Shown here: positions 1 through 7,290 of the stretch, piece by piece
Position numbering within the stretch: the stretch's first letter is position 1
Layout of the letters: every line of letters begins with the position of its first letter
Assembly (NCBI GenBank): GCA_027489065.1
Contig: JAIYAM010000038.1
Span: forward strand, 1 to 64,000
Reading direction: 5' to 3'
Length of the DNA stretch: 64,000 bases
Origin: Erythrobacteraceae bacterium
GTDB taxonomy: Bacteria; Pseudomonadota; Alphaproteobacteria; Sphingomonadales; Sphingomonadaceae
Translations under genes and position numbers: made by a program
Notes under the pieces: model-generated
Told to the model about the DNA's origin: nothing
Databases searched by the model: none
What the model saw: only the letters and a program-made list of their open reading frames with translations

Positions 1-393
1 CAGAAGCACTGCGCCGTGTTCCGCGACCAGAAGCTGATGGACGAAGGCGTCGCCAAGCTCGCCGAGCAGAACAAGCGGATGGAGGACATCCACGTCACCG
101 ACAAGTCGCTGATCTGGAATTCTGACCTGATCGAGACGCTCGAGCTCGACAACCTCATGGCGCAGGCCAACGTGACGATGGCATCGGCTGCCAACCGCAA
201 GGAAAGCCGCGGCGCCCACGCGCACGAGGATTACCCCGAGCGCAACGACAAGGAATGGATGAAGCACACCATCGCCTGGTTCGATGGCTGGGGCGGACGC
301 GGTAGCAACAGCCGCATCGATTACCGCCCGGTCCACGAGTACACGCTGACCGACGACATCAAGTATATCGAGCCCAAGGCGCGCGTGTACTGA
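1..393 (+). CDS. sdhA: Succinate dehydrogenase flavoprotein subunit, C-terminal part (5' end outside window)
   Basis: SdhA carries the covalently bound FAD of respiratory complex II and oxidises succinate to fumarate at the inner face of the cytoplasmic membrane. Only about the last 130 residues are present, open from base 1 in frame 1. They match the helical C-terminal domain of the family: the DEG.KL segment, '[19 protein letters not shown]', the arginine-rich '[18 protein letters not shown]' segment where the conserved Arg and His lie, and the C-terminal 'KARVY' typical of alphaproteobacterial SdhA. The FAD and catalytic domains lie upstream of the window. The stop overlaps the start of a mini-lipoprotein gene (TGATG). 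No sdhB follows on this side, which is unusual for the sdhCDAB order. The call is firm from the C-terminal sequence. Confidence 0.93.
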   Translation, partial: QKHCAVFRDQKLMDEGVAKLAEQNKRMEDIHVTDKSLIWNSDLIETLELDNLMAQANVTMASAANRKESRGAHAHEDYPERNDKEWMKHTIAWFDGWGGRGSNSRIDYRPVHEYTLTDDIKYIEPKARVY

Positions 394-509
394 TGCACTG
401 GCGGCGGGCGTGCCCGGTTATCGCACCGGCCCTGCTCGCCGCCGCCTGTTCCCCGCCGCAAGAGGCGGTGGTGCAAGCCAAGGGGCTCGAAAACTCCGGC
501 ACCGGATAG
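393..509 (+). CDS. Very small putative lipoprotein overlapping the sdhA stop
   Basis: A 38-residue reading frame starts at an ATG that shares its A with the sdhA TGA. The product has a short basic N-terminus, a hydrophobic stretch and a lipobox-like LAAAC at residues 15-19, then a polar tail of about 19 residues. It would be exported and lipidated on Cys19. The 1-base overlap indicates translational coupling to sdhA. A perfect hairpin begins at its stop codon, so it would be the last cistron of the sdh transcript. I do not recognise a family. Tiny lipoproteins of this kind are often missed by gene callers. It could also be a chance frame, although lipobox, overlap and terminator position agree. 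Confidence 0.55.
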   Translation: MHWRRACPVIAPALLAAACSPPQEAVVQAKGLENSGTG

Positions 510-539
510 CCGCGTCAGACAATCGCGCCTGACGCGGCT
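508..539 (+). terminator. Perfect 11-bp hairpin at the end of the sdhA-lipoprotein unit
   Basis: AGCCGCGTCAG (508-518) is exactly complementary to CTGACGCGGCT (529-539), with a 10-nt loop. The left arm begins inside the mini-lipoprotein stop codon. No T-tract follows, so it may stop transcription only partly or protect the 3' end. Confidence 0.55.
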
Positions 540-647
540 GCCGTGCATTGGCAGTTTTGGCCTTCTGCGGCAGCCCGCTCACACTGGCTCGCGTCGATCC
601 CGGGACACAGATCATCGCGGATCAGACACAACTCGCCGCTTGACCGC

Positions 648-666
648 GCTGCCGTATGTCGGCAGC
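648..666 (+). terminator. Short 7-bp hairpin in the 510-726 intergenic stretch
   Basis: GCTGCCG and CGGCAGC form a 7-bp stem with a 5-nt loop, followed by TTCT. It lies between the sdh unit and the next gene and could be a second weak terminator or a 5'-UTR structure. Nothing else was found in 540-726. Confidence 0.25.
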
Positions 667-726
667 TTCTGGCGCATGCAGCGGCAGACACGGGGATAGC
701 TGGCGCTCGCGAACAGGGGTGCGTTC

Positions 727-1476
727 ATGAGGGTCGTACGCGGCGACTGGTGGGGCTGGCCGAGCCTGCCCCTGATTGGCGGCCTGGGGACAGCCGTGTT
801 TCTCTCGGGCTATCTCTTCCCGGTCTATTCCGACCAGACGCTGGCGAGCGCGCTGAAGCTGGCCGCCTGCACCAACAGCGTGCTGCAACCGGGCTGGTTC
901 GACCAGCTCAGGCAGCTCGAAACCTTGCGCCACCCGCTGATGCAGGCCGGCCTCAGCATCGTGCTGGCCGCGCTCACCGTACTGGCGCTGCGGCGCAAAC
1001 TGCCGGGGCGTGGGCCGCTGGGTCTGCGCACGCCGATCAGTCGCCGGACGTTCTTCTTGCTCGGACTCTTGGCGCTGGGGGTCAGCTGGGGCGGACAGAT
1101 GGCGAGCGTTCTGATCCGCATGAACCGCGGCGATTTCCCGTGGTGCGCGGATTCGATCACGATCCCGGTGTTCAGCACGACGACCGGCTATGCGGTGCTG
1201 GCGGCGATCTGCCTCGCGGCGGGCGGCGTGGTCGCACTGCTGCTGCGCGATCTGCCGCAGGAACTGCTGGCATGGCAGCCCGCGCGTCCGGCGCTGAGCT
1301 TCGTGGTCAGCCTGCCCTTCGCGCTGCTCTGCGTGGGAATTGCGGGCTATGCAGTGGTCACCGCGCCGACGACGGGCTTCCTCTCCACGCCGGCTTCGAT
1401 CATGGCGCTCTACATCGTGGAGGCTACCCGCTCTGCCCTCGTCGCGCGGCTTACGCCTGCGCTCCAGCCCGCCTGA
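727..1476 (+). CDS. Unknown polytopic membrane protein
   Basis: A 249-residue hydrophobic protein of unknown function. About five or six membrane segments are visible: near residues 15-30, 75-90, 105-125, 150-175, 192-215 and a weaker one near 225. Two cysteines occur in the first periplasmic or cytoplasmic stretches (AACTNS near residue 48, PWCADS near residue 139). A short basic loop RRKLPGRG separates segments 2 and 3. The ATG at 727 has an AGGGG-type ribosome site about 8 bases upstream. The gene stands alone between the sdh hairpin and a second unrelated membrane protein on the same strand. I recognise no domain. A transporter fragment is unlikely because no family motif is visible. Confidence 0.7.
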   Translation: MRVVRGDWWGWPSLPLIGGLGTAVFLSGYLFPVYSDQTLASALKLAACTNSVLQPGWFDQLRQLETLRHPLMQAGLSIVLAALTVLALRRKLPGRGPLGLRTPISRRTFFLLGLLALGVSWGGQMASVLIRMNRGDFPWCADSITIPVFSTTTGYAVLAAICLAAGGVVALLLRDLPQELLAWQPARPALSFVVSLPFALLCVGIAGYAVVTAPTTGFLSTPASIMALYIVEATRSALVARLTPALQPA

Positions 1477-1625
1477 GATCTGACGCCTGACAGCTGACGG
1501 GGACGGCCCGTCGCGTCTCCGGCGCGCTTCCCCGCCTTACGCGTGACAGTTTTGTTCTTGTTATGTACTCATGGCGGGCCCGCCGAAGAGCGCGCGGGAC
1601 GGGTACGGAGCGACAGGAGGCGGTC

Positions 1626-2339
1626 ATGGCGAAGCAGCAGGTGCCTCCTCGCGATCCTGGGGCGATCGACTGGCGGCGCAAGGACGCCTACCGCAAGGAC
1701 TTCAGCCGCCACGCGAACCTTGCCTTCCTCATCAAGAGCTTTGGCATCGGTGTCATTGCGCTCGCCGTGCCGATCGTGTTGCCGCTGGTGGGCGGATATG
1801 CGGGCCACTATTCGATCAGCTACTTCTACCATGTCCCCGCCACGCGCGACCTGTTCGTCGGGCTGCTCTGGGCGCTGGGGCTGTTCCTCGTGCTGTTTCA
1901 GGGATTCGGCCGGGCGGAGAACCTGCTGCTGAGCGCGGCCGGCGTGCTGCTGATCCTCGTCGCCATGGTGCCGACCGGCATCGAACAATGCACCGACACC
2001 GCCGTCGACTGGCACGAGGGCTTCGCCTTCGCCTTCTTCGCCTGCCTGTTCGTGGTTGCGCTGGGTTTCTCCAAGCGGCGGCTGAAATACATCCTGTGGT
2101 CGCCGCTGCGCGAGCGGTTCGCGCGGGCGTACAACCTGGCCGGGTGCCTGATGATCGGGCTGCCCAGCGCCGCCTGGGGGATCAGCCAGTGGCAGGGGAG
2201 CGACTGCGGGCACGCGGTCTACTGGACCGAGGCCGCCGCGATCGGGGCCTTTGCTTTCTACTGGTTCGTCAAGACGATCGAATACAAGCGGCTGCTCGGG
2301 CTCAGCCTCAAGGCGATATGGCGGAGGCTGGTCGGCTGA
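1626..2339 (+). CDS. Unknown membrane protein with six to seven segments
   Basis: A 237-residue integral membrane protein. A polar N-terminus of about 30 residues (MAKQQVPPRDPG..) is followed by hydrophobic segments near 38-58, 72-92, 98-115, 128-148, 170-187 and 200-215. The motif HYSISYFYHVPATRD after the first segment places histidines and tyrosines at the membrane edge, and 'EQCTDTAVDWHEGFAF' in the middle adds another His/Glu/Cys-bearing loop, as in some DUF998-like proteins. This resemblance is by eye only. An excellent AGGAGG lies 5 bases before the ATG at 1626, so the upstream in-frame ATG at 1563 is rejected. A near-match to the alphaproteobacterial SOS box lies about 60 bases upstream. 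Confidence 0.72.
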   Translation: MAKQQVPPRDPGAIDWRRKDAYRKDFSRHANLAFLIKSFGIGVIALAVPIVLPLVGGYAGHYSISYFYHVPATRDLFVGLLWALGLFLVLFQGFGRAENLLLSAAGVLLILVAMVPTGIEQCTDTAVDWHEGFAFAFFACLFVVALGFSKRRLKYILWSPLRERFARAYNLAGCLMIGLPSAAWGISQWQGSDCGHAVYWTEAAAIGAFAFYWFVKTIEYKRLLGLSLKAIWRRLVG

Positions 2340-2396
2340 GCGCACTTGACGGGGCGGGGGCATCCGGTCAGCTTGGCCTCTGTTGAGAAGGGGCAG

Positions 2397-3389
2397 ATGA
2401 ACAGGGGCACGATCATCGGGGGATTTCGGGCAGGCTTGCTGGCGGCGCTCATCGCCCTGCCGGCCCTGTCGCGATCCGCACCCGCCGACCCCGTGCAGCC
2501 CCCCGCGCACACGCTCCCCTGGCCCGACCTTACCACCGGCAAGACCGAGGACGAGCGGCGCAGGAGCTACGAGCTCGGCCCCGAACTGCGCCGCGGCGTC
2601 TCGCCGGCGGCGATCGCTGCGCAAAGCCGCCGGCTCGATGCCGCGCTTGGCGCGCTGAAGCCCCAGCGGCCCGGCAAGCCCGATACCTATGTCCTCAGCA
2701 TCGCGCTCGACAGCGATCCAGTCTTCGCCCGCGAGGCGCGCGAGGCGGGGCGGGTGCTGTCCTCCCGCTACAGGGCGCAAGGTCGCGCATTGACGCTGGC
2801 GGGGCCGGACGGTGCGTCCGACGATTTGCCCCACGGCTCGATCTCGGCGCTGATGGAGGCGCTCGTCCATCTCGGCACGGTCATGGACGGCCGGGAGGAC
2901 GTGCTGGTGCTCTACACCACCAGCCACGGGGCGGACATCGGGCTCGCCTACCACTTCGGCGACAGCGGCTATGGCATCCTCTCGCCCAGCGCGCTCAAGA
3001 CCGCGTTCGAGGAGGCGGGCATTGCGCGGCGGGTGCTGATCCTCTCGGCCTGCTATTCGGGCGTGTTCGTGCCGGTGCTGGCGAGCCCAGACACCGCGAT
3101 TCTCACTGCGGCGGCGAGCACGCGCAGCTCGTTCGGCTGCGTGGCCGAGAACGACTGGACCTATTATGGCGACGCGCTGATCAACCGCGCGCTGCGCCAG
3201 CCGGTGGGGCTGGAGGAAGCGGCCGCAATGGCGGGACGATCGGTCGCGGAATGGGAGGCGAAGTCGAAATACTTCGCCTCGCTGCCGCAGGTCAGCATCG
3301 GGGCAGGGGCCAAGGTCTGGCTGCCGGTGATCGAGGCAGGGATGCCGCAGCAGCCCGGCAAGCCGGTGGGCCGACCGGCCGCCCAATAG
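2397..3389 (+). CDS. Secreted C13 (legumain-like) cysteine peptidase
   Basis: The protein is 330 residues long with an N-terminal signal peptide (MNRGTIIGGFRAGLLAALIALPALS). The second half matches peptidase family C13, the caspase-fold peptidases of clan CD. The catalytic His is in TTSHG (His177) and the catalytic Cys in LSACYSG (Cys219), each after a hydrophobic strand (VLVLYTT, RVLILSA). A following 'TAAASTRSSFGC..ENDWTYYGDAL' segment is typical of the family. Legumain relatives cleave after Asn or Asp; the substrate here is unknown and the enzyme should act in the periplasm. The start at 2397 was chosen because it has an AGAAGGGG site and gives a signal peptide; the frame is open upstream to 2346. 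The gene lies alone between a membrane protein and the thioesterase operon. Confidence 0.85.
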   Translation: MNRGTIIGGFRAGLLAALIALPALSRSAPADPVQPPAHTLPWPDLTTGKTEDERRRSYELGPELRRGVSPAAIAAQSRRLDAALGALKPQRPGKPDTYVLSIALDSDPVFAREAREAGRVLSSRYRAQGRALTLAGPDGASDDLPHGSISALMEALVHLGTVMDGREDVLVLYTTSHGADIGLAYHFGDSGYGILSPSALKTAFEEAGIARRVLILSACYSGVFVPVLASPDTAILTAAASTRSSFGCVAENDWTYYGDALINRALRQPVGLEEAAAMAGRSVAEWEAKSKYFASLPQVSIGAGAKVWLPVIEAGMPQQPGKPVGRPAAQ

Positions 3390-3448
3390 CATCGACCATC
3401 GTTCCAGACTGCGCGCCCGGCAGGGGGATTGCCTTGCCTGCGCCCTCA

Positions 3449-3467
3449 ATGTATCCAGTGGATACAT
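3449..3467. promoter_or_regulatory. Palindromic operator, probably for the TetR regulator at 3963
   Basis: ATGTATCCAGTGGATACAT is a perfect dyad (8-bp arms ATGTATCC and GGATACAT, 3-bp centre) 24 bases before the first gene of a three-gene unit that encodes its own TetR regulator. TTGCCT at 3429-3434 with a 17-bp spacer to TATCCA at 3452-3457 would be a promoter whose -10 lies inside the dyad, so binding would block RNA polymerase. Autorepression is inferred; the dyad is seen directly. Confidence 0.75.
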
Positions 3468-3490
3468 AGCCACCTGCCGAGGATTCTCCG

Positions 3491-3949
3491 ATGACCCCCT
3501 TCGACGCTCTCAAGGCCCAGCTCTCCGCGGTCGTTCCCTTTGCCTCCTACGTGGGCGTCGAGATCCGCGAGATCGGGGAGGGCACCGCAGCCGCCGCGCT
3601 CACGCAGTCGCAGAACACCAGCAACCACGTGGCCACGATGCACGCCGGCGCGCTGTTCACGCTCGCCGAAGCAGCCTCGGGCGCGGCGATGGCGGGGCTG
3701 TTCCTCGAGCGGCTCGCTGCCCTGCGGCCAGTCGCGGCAGGATCGACCATCGCCTATGCAAAGCCCGCCCGCGGGACGATCACCGCTCACGCCAAGGTCG
3801 ACGACACCAAGGCGGCGCTGTTCGCGGCGCTCGACGCGGCCGGCAAGGCCCGCTTTCCCGTCAGCATCCGCATGGAGGACGAGGAGGGCCGCGAGGTCGC
3901 CAGCATGACCGTCGACTGGCACGTTTCGGCCTTGGCCCGCGCGGCCTGA
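3491..3949 (+). CDS. DUF4442/PaaI-type hotdog thioesterase
   Basis: A 152-residue single-domain hotdog-fold protein, probably hydrolysing an acyl-CoA thioester in the cytoplasm. Family features are the N-terminal 'PFASYVGVEIREIGEG' strand, the central helix 'NHVATMHAGALFTLAEAASGAAM' in which the N..H.GA.F.LAE pattern supplies the catalytic Asn/His/Glu positions, and the following strands 'PVAAGSTIAYAKPARGTITAHA'. It is the first gene after the palindromic operator and is followed 13 bases later by the TetR gene and then by a second, different hotdog protein. The arrangement suggests that an acyl-CoA or aromatic-CoA induces the unit. Substrate cannot be told from sequence. Confidence 0.83.
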   Translation: MTPFDALKAQLSAVVPFASYVGVEIREIGEGTAAAALTQSQNTSNHVATMHAGALFTLAEAASGAAMAGLFLERLAALRPVAAGSTIAYAKPARGTITAHAKVDDTKAALFAALDAAGKARFPVSIRMEDEEGREVASMTVDWHVSALARAA

Positions 3950-3962
3950 TCGCCACCTGACG

Positions 3963-4529
3963 ATGCCGGGACGCGCCGCCTATCACCACGGCGATCTTGC
4001 CGCCGAGGCGGTGGACGAAGCCTTGCGCATGATCGCTGCCGATCCCTCGGCAAGCTTTTCGCTGCGGGCTCTGGCCGAACGGCTGGGGGTGGCGCACCGC
4101 GCTCTCTACAACCACTTCGCGACCCGTGAGGCGCTGCTGGCGAGCATCGCGGCGCGGGGGTTCGAAAGCCTCGCCGAGACCCTGCGGGCCGCACCGGACG
4201 CGCCCGCGTTCCTCGCCGCCTATGTCCGCTTCGCGCTCGCGAACCCGGGGCTTTATGACGTGATGACCCAGCGCGACCATGCGCAGATCAACGCGCACTT
4301 GGGCTTGCGCGCGGGCGTGGACCGGGTGATCGCGGTCGCCCTCGGGGTGCTCGCCTCGCCGGGCGCTGACGACGACACCCGCCGCCGCGAGGTGATGCGC
4401 GTGTGGATGGTCGCGCATGGCGGCATTGGCCTGCAGCGCGCCGGCATGCTCCGCCTGCGCAGCGACGACCAATTCGTCGAGGAAATCCTGCACATCGCGG
4501 GCCTCGCAACCAAGGGGGAGAAAGCCTGA
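3963..4529 (+). CDS. TetR/AcrR-family transcriptional regulator
   Basis: A 188-residue regulator. The N-terminal helix-turn-helix spans roughly residues 18-60: 'SFSLRALAERLGVAHRALYNHFATREALLASIA', with the family recognition helix ending in LYNHF and the R/K-E-AL-L segment after it. The C-terminal two thirds form the ligand and dimer domain; 'FLAAYVRFALANPGLYDVM' matches the WHG-type C-terminal domain. It is sandwiched between two hotdog thioesterase genes and its stop overlaps the start of the second (TGATG), so all three are co-transcribed. It most likely binds the dyad at 3449-3467 and represses its own operon until an acyl-CoA-like ligand binds. The ligand is unknown. Confidence 0.88.
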   Translation: MPGRAAYHHGDLAAEAVDEALRMIAADPSASFSLRALAERLGVAHRALYNHFATREALLASIAARGFESLAETLRAAPDAPAFLAAYVRFALANPGLYDVMTQRDHAQINAHLGLRAGVDRVIAVALGVLASPGADDDTRRREVMRVWMVAHGGIGLQRAGMLRLRSDDQFVEEILHIAGLATKGEKA

Positions 4530-4912
4530 TGAACCCTGCCGATGCCATGCCCTTTTCGAAGCTGATGGGGGTCCAGGTCACCGCCGCCAGTGCCGAGGCC
4601 GTCGAAGGCGAGATCACCGTGCGCGAGGACCTCTGCACGGCCGGCGGCATCATGCATGGCGGCGCGATCATGGCCTTTGCCGATGCCTTGGGAGCAGTCG
4701 GCGCCGTCGCCTGCCTGCCGCAAGGCGCCGCGGGCACCACCACCATCGAGAGCAAGACAAACTTTCTCGGCGCGGCCCCCGTCGGCGCGCTGGTGCGGGG
4801 CAGGGCGGTGCCGCTCAAGACCGGCCGGCGCATGTCGGTCTGGCAGACGATGATCGAGACCGCCGATGGCAAGCCGGTCGCCGTGGTGATCCAGACGCAG
4901 CTCGTCCTCTAA
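4529..4912 (+). CDS. PaaI-family hotdog thioesterase
   Basis: A 127-residue hotdog protein with the classic PaaI/YbdB helix: 'LCTAGGIMHGGAIMAFADALGAVGA', in which H.GG, the central A and the Asp act in catalysis and CoA binding. Strands 'TTTIESKTNFLGAAPVGALVRG' and 'GRRMSVWQTMIETADGKPVAVVIQTQ' complete the fold. It starts within the TetR stop codon and so is translationally coupled to the regulator. It shares only the fold with the first thioesterase of the operon, so the pair may work on different acyl-CoAs of one pathway or as a hetero-oligomer; that is inference. An intergenic stretch of 173 bp with the BlaI operators follows. Confidence 0.85.
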   Translation: MNPADAMPFSKLMGVQVTAASAEAVEGEITVREDLCTAGGIMHGGAIMAFADALGAVGAVACLPQGAAGTTTIESKTNFLGAAPVGALVRGRAVPLKTGRRMSVWQTMIETADGKPVAVVIQTQLVL

Positions 4913-5030
4913 AGCCGGAGCCTCGCTGCGCGACGGCGAGCGCAACGGCGCGCATGCCGTTCGTCCGCTCAGCATCGTCGTATATCGAATGACACCCCGG
5001 GGGAGCATCCGTTCAGCGGCGCGCAAGGTT

Positions 5031-5061
5031 TACATCTGTAATCGCCGTGACTACAGGTGTA
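5031..5061. promoter_or_regulatory. Two BlaI/MecI-type dyad operators
   Basis: Two TACAnnTGTA dyads, TACATCTGTA (5031-5040) and TACAGGTGTA (5052-5061), both followed by ATC, lie 21 bp apart centre to centre, that is two helical turns on one DNA face. This is the known BlaI/MecI recognition pattern. They sit 25-55 bases before the GTG chosen for the adjacent blaI, which fits autorepression. Confidence 0.85.
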
Positions 5062-5085
5062 ATCAGCAAGCGAGGGAGACGCCCC

Positions 5086-5475
5086 GTGACCCCGTCCAAC
5101 GACCCGTCAGGCGAACGCATCACCGAAGCGGAACACGCGGTCATGGAAGTTCTATGGGATCGGCCGCGCCAGACGGCAGCCGAAGTGTGCGAGGAAGTCT
5201 GCGCAGCCCGCGACTGGAGCCTCGCCACGGTCAAGACGCTGCTCTCGCGGCTCGTTCAGAAGGGCGTGATCGCCTCCGAACCTGACGGCCGCCGCTTCCT
5301 CTATACGCCGCTGGTCGCGCGCGAAGCCTATGTCGGGGGCGAGAGCCGCCGGTTGGTCGATCGCCTGTTCGGCGGCCGCGCCGCCTCGCTGGTCGCGCAC
5401 CTTGCCGAGACCGAGGCGCTCACCGACCGGGATCTCGACGAGATCGAGGCGCTGCTGAAGGAGTTGCGCCCATGA
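5086..5475 (+). CDS. blaI: BlaI/MecI/CopY-family repressor
   Basis: A 129-residue winged-helix repressor: 'ITEAEHAVMEVLWDRPRQTAAEVCEEV' followed by 'LATVKTLLSRLVQKGVIASEPDGRRFLYTPLV', the hallmark of the family, then a C-terminal dimerisation helix region that BlaR1-type proteases target. GTG at 5086 is chosen: GAGGGA lies about 9 bases upstream and the product starts as in other family members. The earlier in-frame GTG at 5047 lies inside the operator. The stop overlaps the ATG of blaR1 (ATGA), the standard coupling of sensor and repressor. No beta-lactamase gene is adjacent, so the controlled regulon lies elsewhere or is not resistance. Confidence 0.9.
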   Translation: MTPSNDPSGERITEAEHAVMEVLWDRPRQTAAEVCEEVCAARDWSLATVKTLLSRLVQKGVIASEPDGRRFLYTPLVAREAYVGGESRRLVDRLFGGRAASLVAHLAETEALTDRDLDEIEALLKELRP

Positions 5476-7235
5476 CCGGCATGCTGCTCCATACGCTGGT
5501 GTGGACCGGCGTGCTGATCGTCGCCGTGCTGGCGCTGCGCCGCCCGGTGTCCCGCCATTTCGGTCCGGAAGTCGCCTACGCGCTCTGGGCCCTGCCGCTG
5601 CTCCGGCTGATCCTGCCGCCGGTGACCCTGCCGGCGTGGATGGCGCCGCAAACGGCAGCGCCCGCCGCGCCGCTGCTCGCCGCCGCGGGCCCTGCCGATC
5701 CGGTGCTGATCAACGCCGCCGCCGAGGTGGGCTCACCCGCTGCGACGATCCCGGCGAGCTTGGCCGCTGCCGCTCCCGCGCCTGTTGTGCACGCCGCTCC
5801 GCAAGGGAGCTTCGATCTTCTCGCCTCGCTTGCCGCCCTCCCGTGGCTCGAGGCGCTGCTGCTCGTCTGGCTGGCGGGCGCGGGCGTGACCTTGTGGCTG
5901 CGCTTTGGCGCCTACTTCGCCTTGCGCGACGAACTGCTCGGTTCGGGCCGCGAGGTCGGACGCGCCAAGGGGCGTCTGGGCAAGGTGCGCCTCATCGAAA
6001 CGCCTGCGACCAGCGCGCCGCTCGCGATGGGCGTGCTCGATCCGGTGATTGCCCTGCCGCCCGGCTTCATGGCGCTGCACGACCGGTCCGCGCGCGATCT
6101 GGCGCTGGCCCATGAACTCGCCCACCACCGCGGCGGCGACCTGCTGGTCAATGTCCTCGTCCAGCCGCTCTTCGCGCTGCACTGGTGGAACCCGCTCGGC
6201 CGGTTCGGCTGGCTGGCGCTGCGCCGCGACCAGGAGGCGGCCTGCGACGCGCGGGTCATGGCCGACCGCGATACGGCCGAGCGCGCTGCCTATGCCGCGC
6301 TCATCGCCCGCTTTGCCGCCGCGCCCGGCGCCACCCACCACGCCGCCCTGACCGCGCCGATGGCCTGCCCCGTGCTCGGCGAGAAATCGATCATTCACCG
6401 CTTGAGGAGTCTGTCCATGTCCGATCTTTCCCCCCGCCGCCGCATGGCCGGCCGCGCGCTGCTCGGCGCGGGGCTTCTCGCCCTGCCGCTGACCGCCTCG
6501 ATCAGCTACGCCGCAAGCGAATCTGCCGTGGAAGCGCCCGAGCCGCCTGCGCCGCCGGCTCCGCCCGCACCCCCGTCCGCTCCTGACGCGCCCGACGCGC
6601 CTCCTCCTCCCCCGGGCGCCCCGCATGTGATCGTCGTCGACAGCCGCACCGGCGAGGTGAAGATGGACGGCGAAGACGGGGCCGAGGTGACCGAGCGCGT
6701 GTGGCGCGATGCCGACGGCAAGGAACGCCGGGTGAAGATCGTGATGCGCGGCGGCCCCGGTGGTCCTGACCGCGAGGCCATGGAGAAGCATTTCGAGGCG
6801 CTGCGCAGCGCCGACAAGGCCGAGCGCGAAGCCGCCATCGCCGCACTGCGCGCCGAGATGGAAGCGAGCAAGGCGCGCGGCAACATGGTGATGATGCGCC
6901 GCGAGCTCGGCGCGCCGGGCCGCCCCATTCCGCCGATTCCGCCGATCCCGCCGGTCATGGTCATGAGCGGCTGCAAGCCCGGCTCCTCCGAGATGGTCGA
7001 CACCACCGAGGACAAGGACGGGCGGACCAAGATCATGATCTGCCAGCAGCGCATTGCCGCGGCGGCCCAGTCTGGCATGGATGAAGCCCGCGCCGGTCTC
7101 GCCGAGGCCCGCTCCGGGCTCGAGGAAGCCCGCGCCGAGATCGCCGGGAGCGATGACATTCCCGAGGCGACCCGCAATCTGGTTCTCCAGACGCTCGACA
7201 GCCAGATCGCCCGCCTCAAGATGCAGGGCAAGTAG
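5472..7235 (+). CDS. blaR1: BlaR1-like M56 membrane metallopeptidase/antirepressor
   Basis: A 587-residue protein in three parts. Residues 1-150 have N-terminal membrane segments separated by an alanine/proline-rich loop. Next comes the M56 zinc peptidase domain with the HEXXH motif HELAHH and the later 'RRDQEAACDARV' that carries the third ligand. A further membrane segment follows (near 320, 'ALLGAGLLALPLTASISYA'). The C-terminal 240 residues are extracytoplasmic: a proline-rich hinge (repeated P-P-A-P), charged coiled-coil-like stretches (EKHFEALRSADKAEREAAIAAL), and repeats of A-R-A/E-G-L-A-E. No penicillin-binding sensor domain with SxxK is visible. It may therefore sense something other than beta-lactams and inactivate BlaI by proteolysis. 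Confidence 0.85.
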   Translation: MTGMLLHTLVWTGVLIVAVLALRRPVSRHFGPEVAYALWALPLLRLILPPVTLPAWMAPQTAAPAAPLLAAAGPADPVLINAAAEVGSPAATIPASLAAAAPAPVVHAAPQGSFDLLASLAALPWLEALLLVWLAGAGVTLWLRFGAYFALRDELLGSGREVGRAKGRLGKVRLIETPATSAPLAMGVLDPVIALPPGFMALHDRSARDLALAHELAHHRGGDLLVNVLVQPLFALHWWNPLGRFGWLALRRDQEAACDARVMADRDTAERAAYAALIARFAAAPGATHHAALTAPMACPVLGEKSIIHRLRSLSMSDLSPRRRMAGRALLGAGLLALPLTASISYAASESAVEAPEPPAPPAPPAPPSAPDAPDAPPPPPGAPHVIVVDSRTGEVKMDGEDGAEVTERVWRDADGKERRVKIVMRGGPGGPDREAMEKHFEALRSADKAEREAAIAALRAEMEASKARGNMVMMRRELGAPGRPIPPIPPIPPVMVMSGCKPGSSEMVDTTEDKDGRTKIMICQQRIAAAAQSGMDEARAGLAEARSGLEEARAEIAGSDDIPEATRNLVLQTLDSQIARLKMQGK

Positions 7236-7261
7236 TTCCGACCGGGAACCCGGAAGATGCG

Positions 7262-7290
7262 GCGGGCGGGGAGGTCTACTTCCCGCCCGC
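7262..7290. terminator. 12-bp hairpin between convergent genes
   Basis: Bases 7262-7273 pair with 7279-7290 (eleven Watson-Crick pairs and one G-T), loop GTCTA. It lies just past the blaR1 stop. Its loop carries the stop and its right arm the last codons of the opposing gene, so it could terminate blaR1. No T-tract follows. Confidence 0.45.

Noticed and set aside
1554-1568. GTTC-N7-GTAC, near-match to the alphaproteobacterial LexA box GTTC-N7-GTTC
   Set aside because: One mismatch in the second half and no SOS gene nearby; too weak to call.
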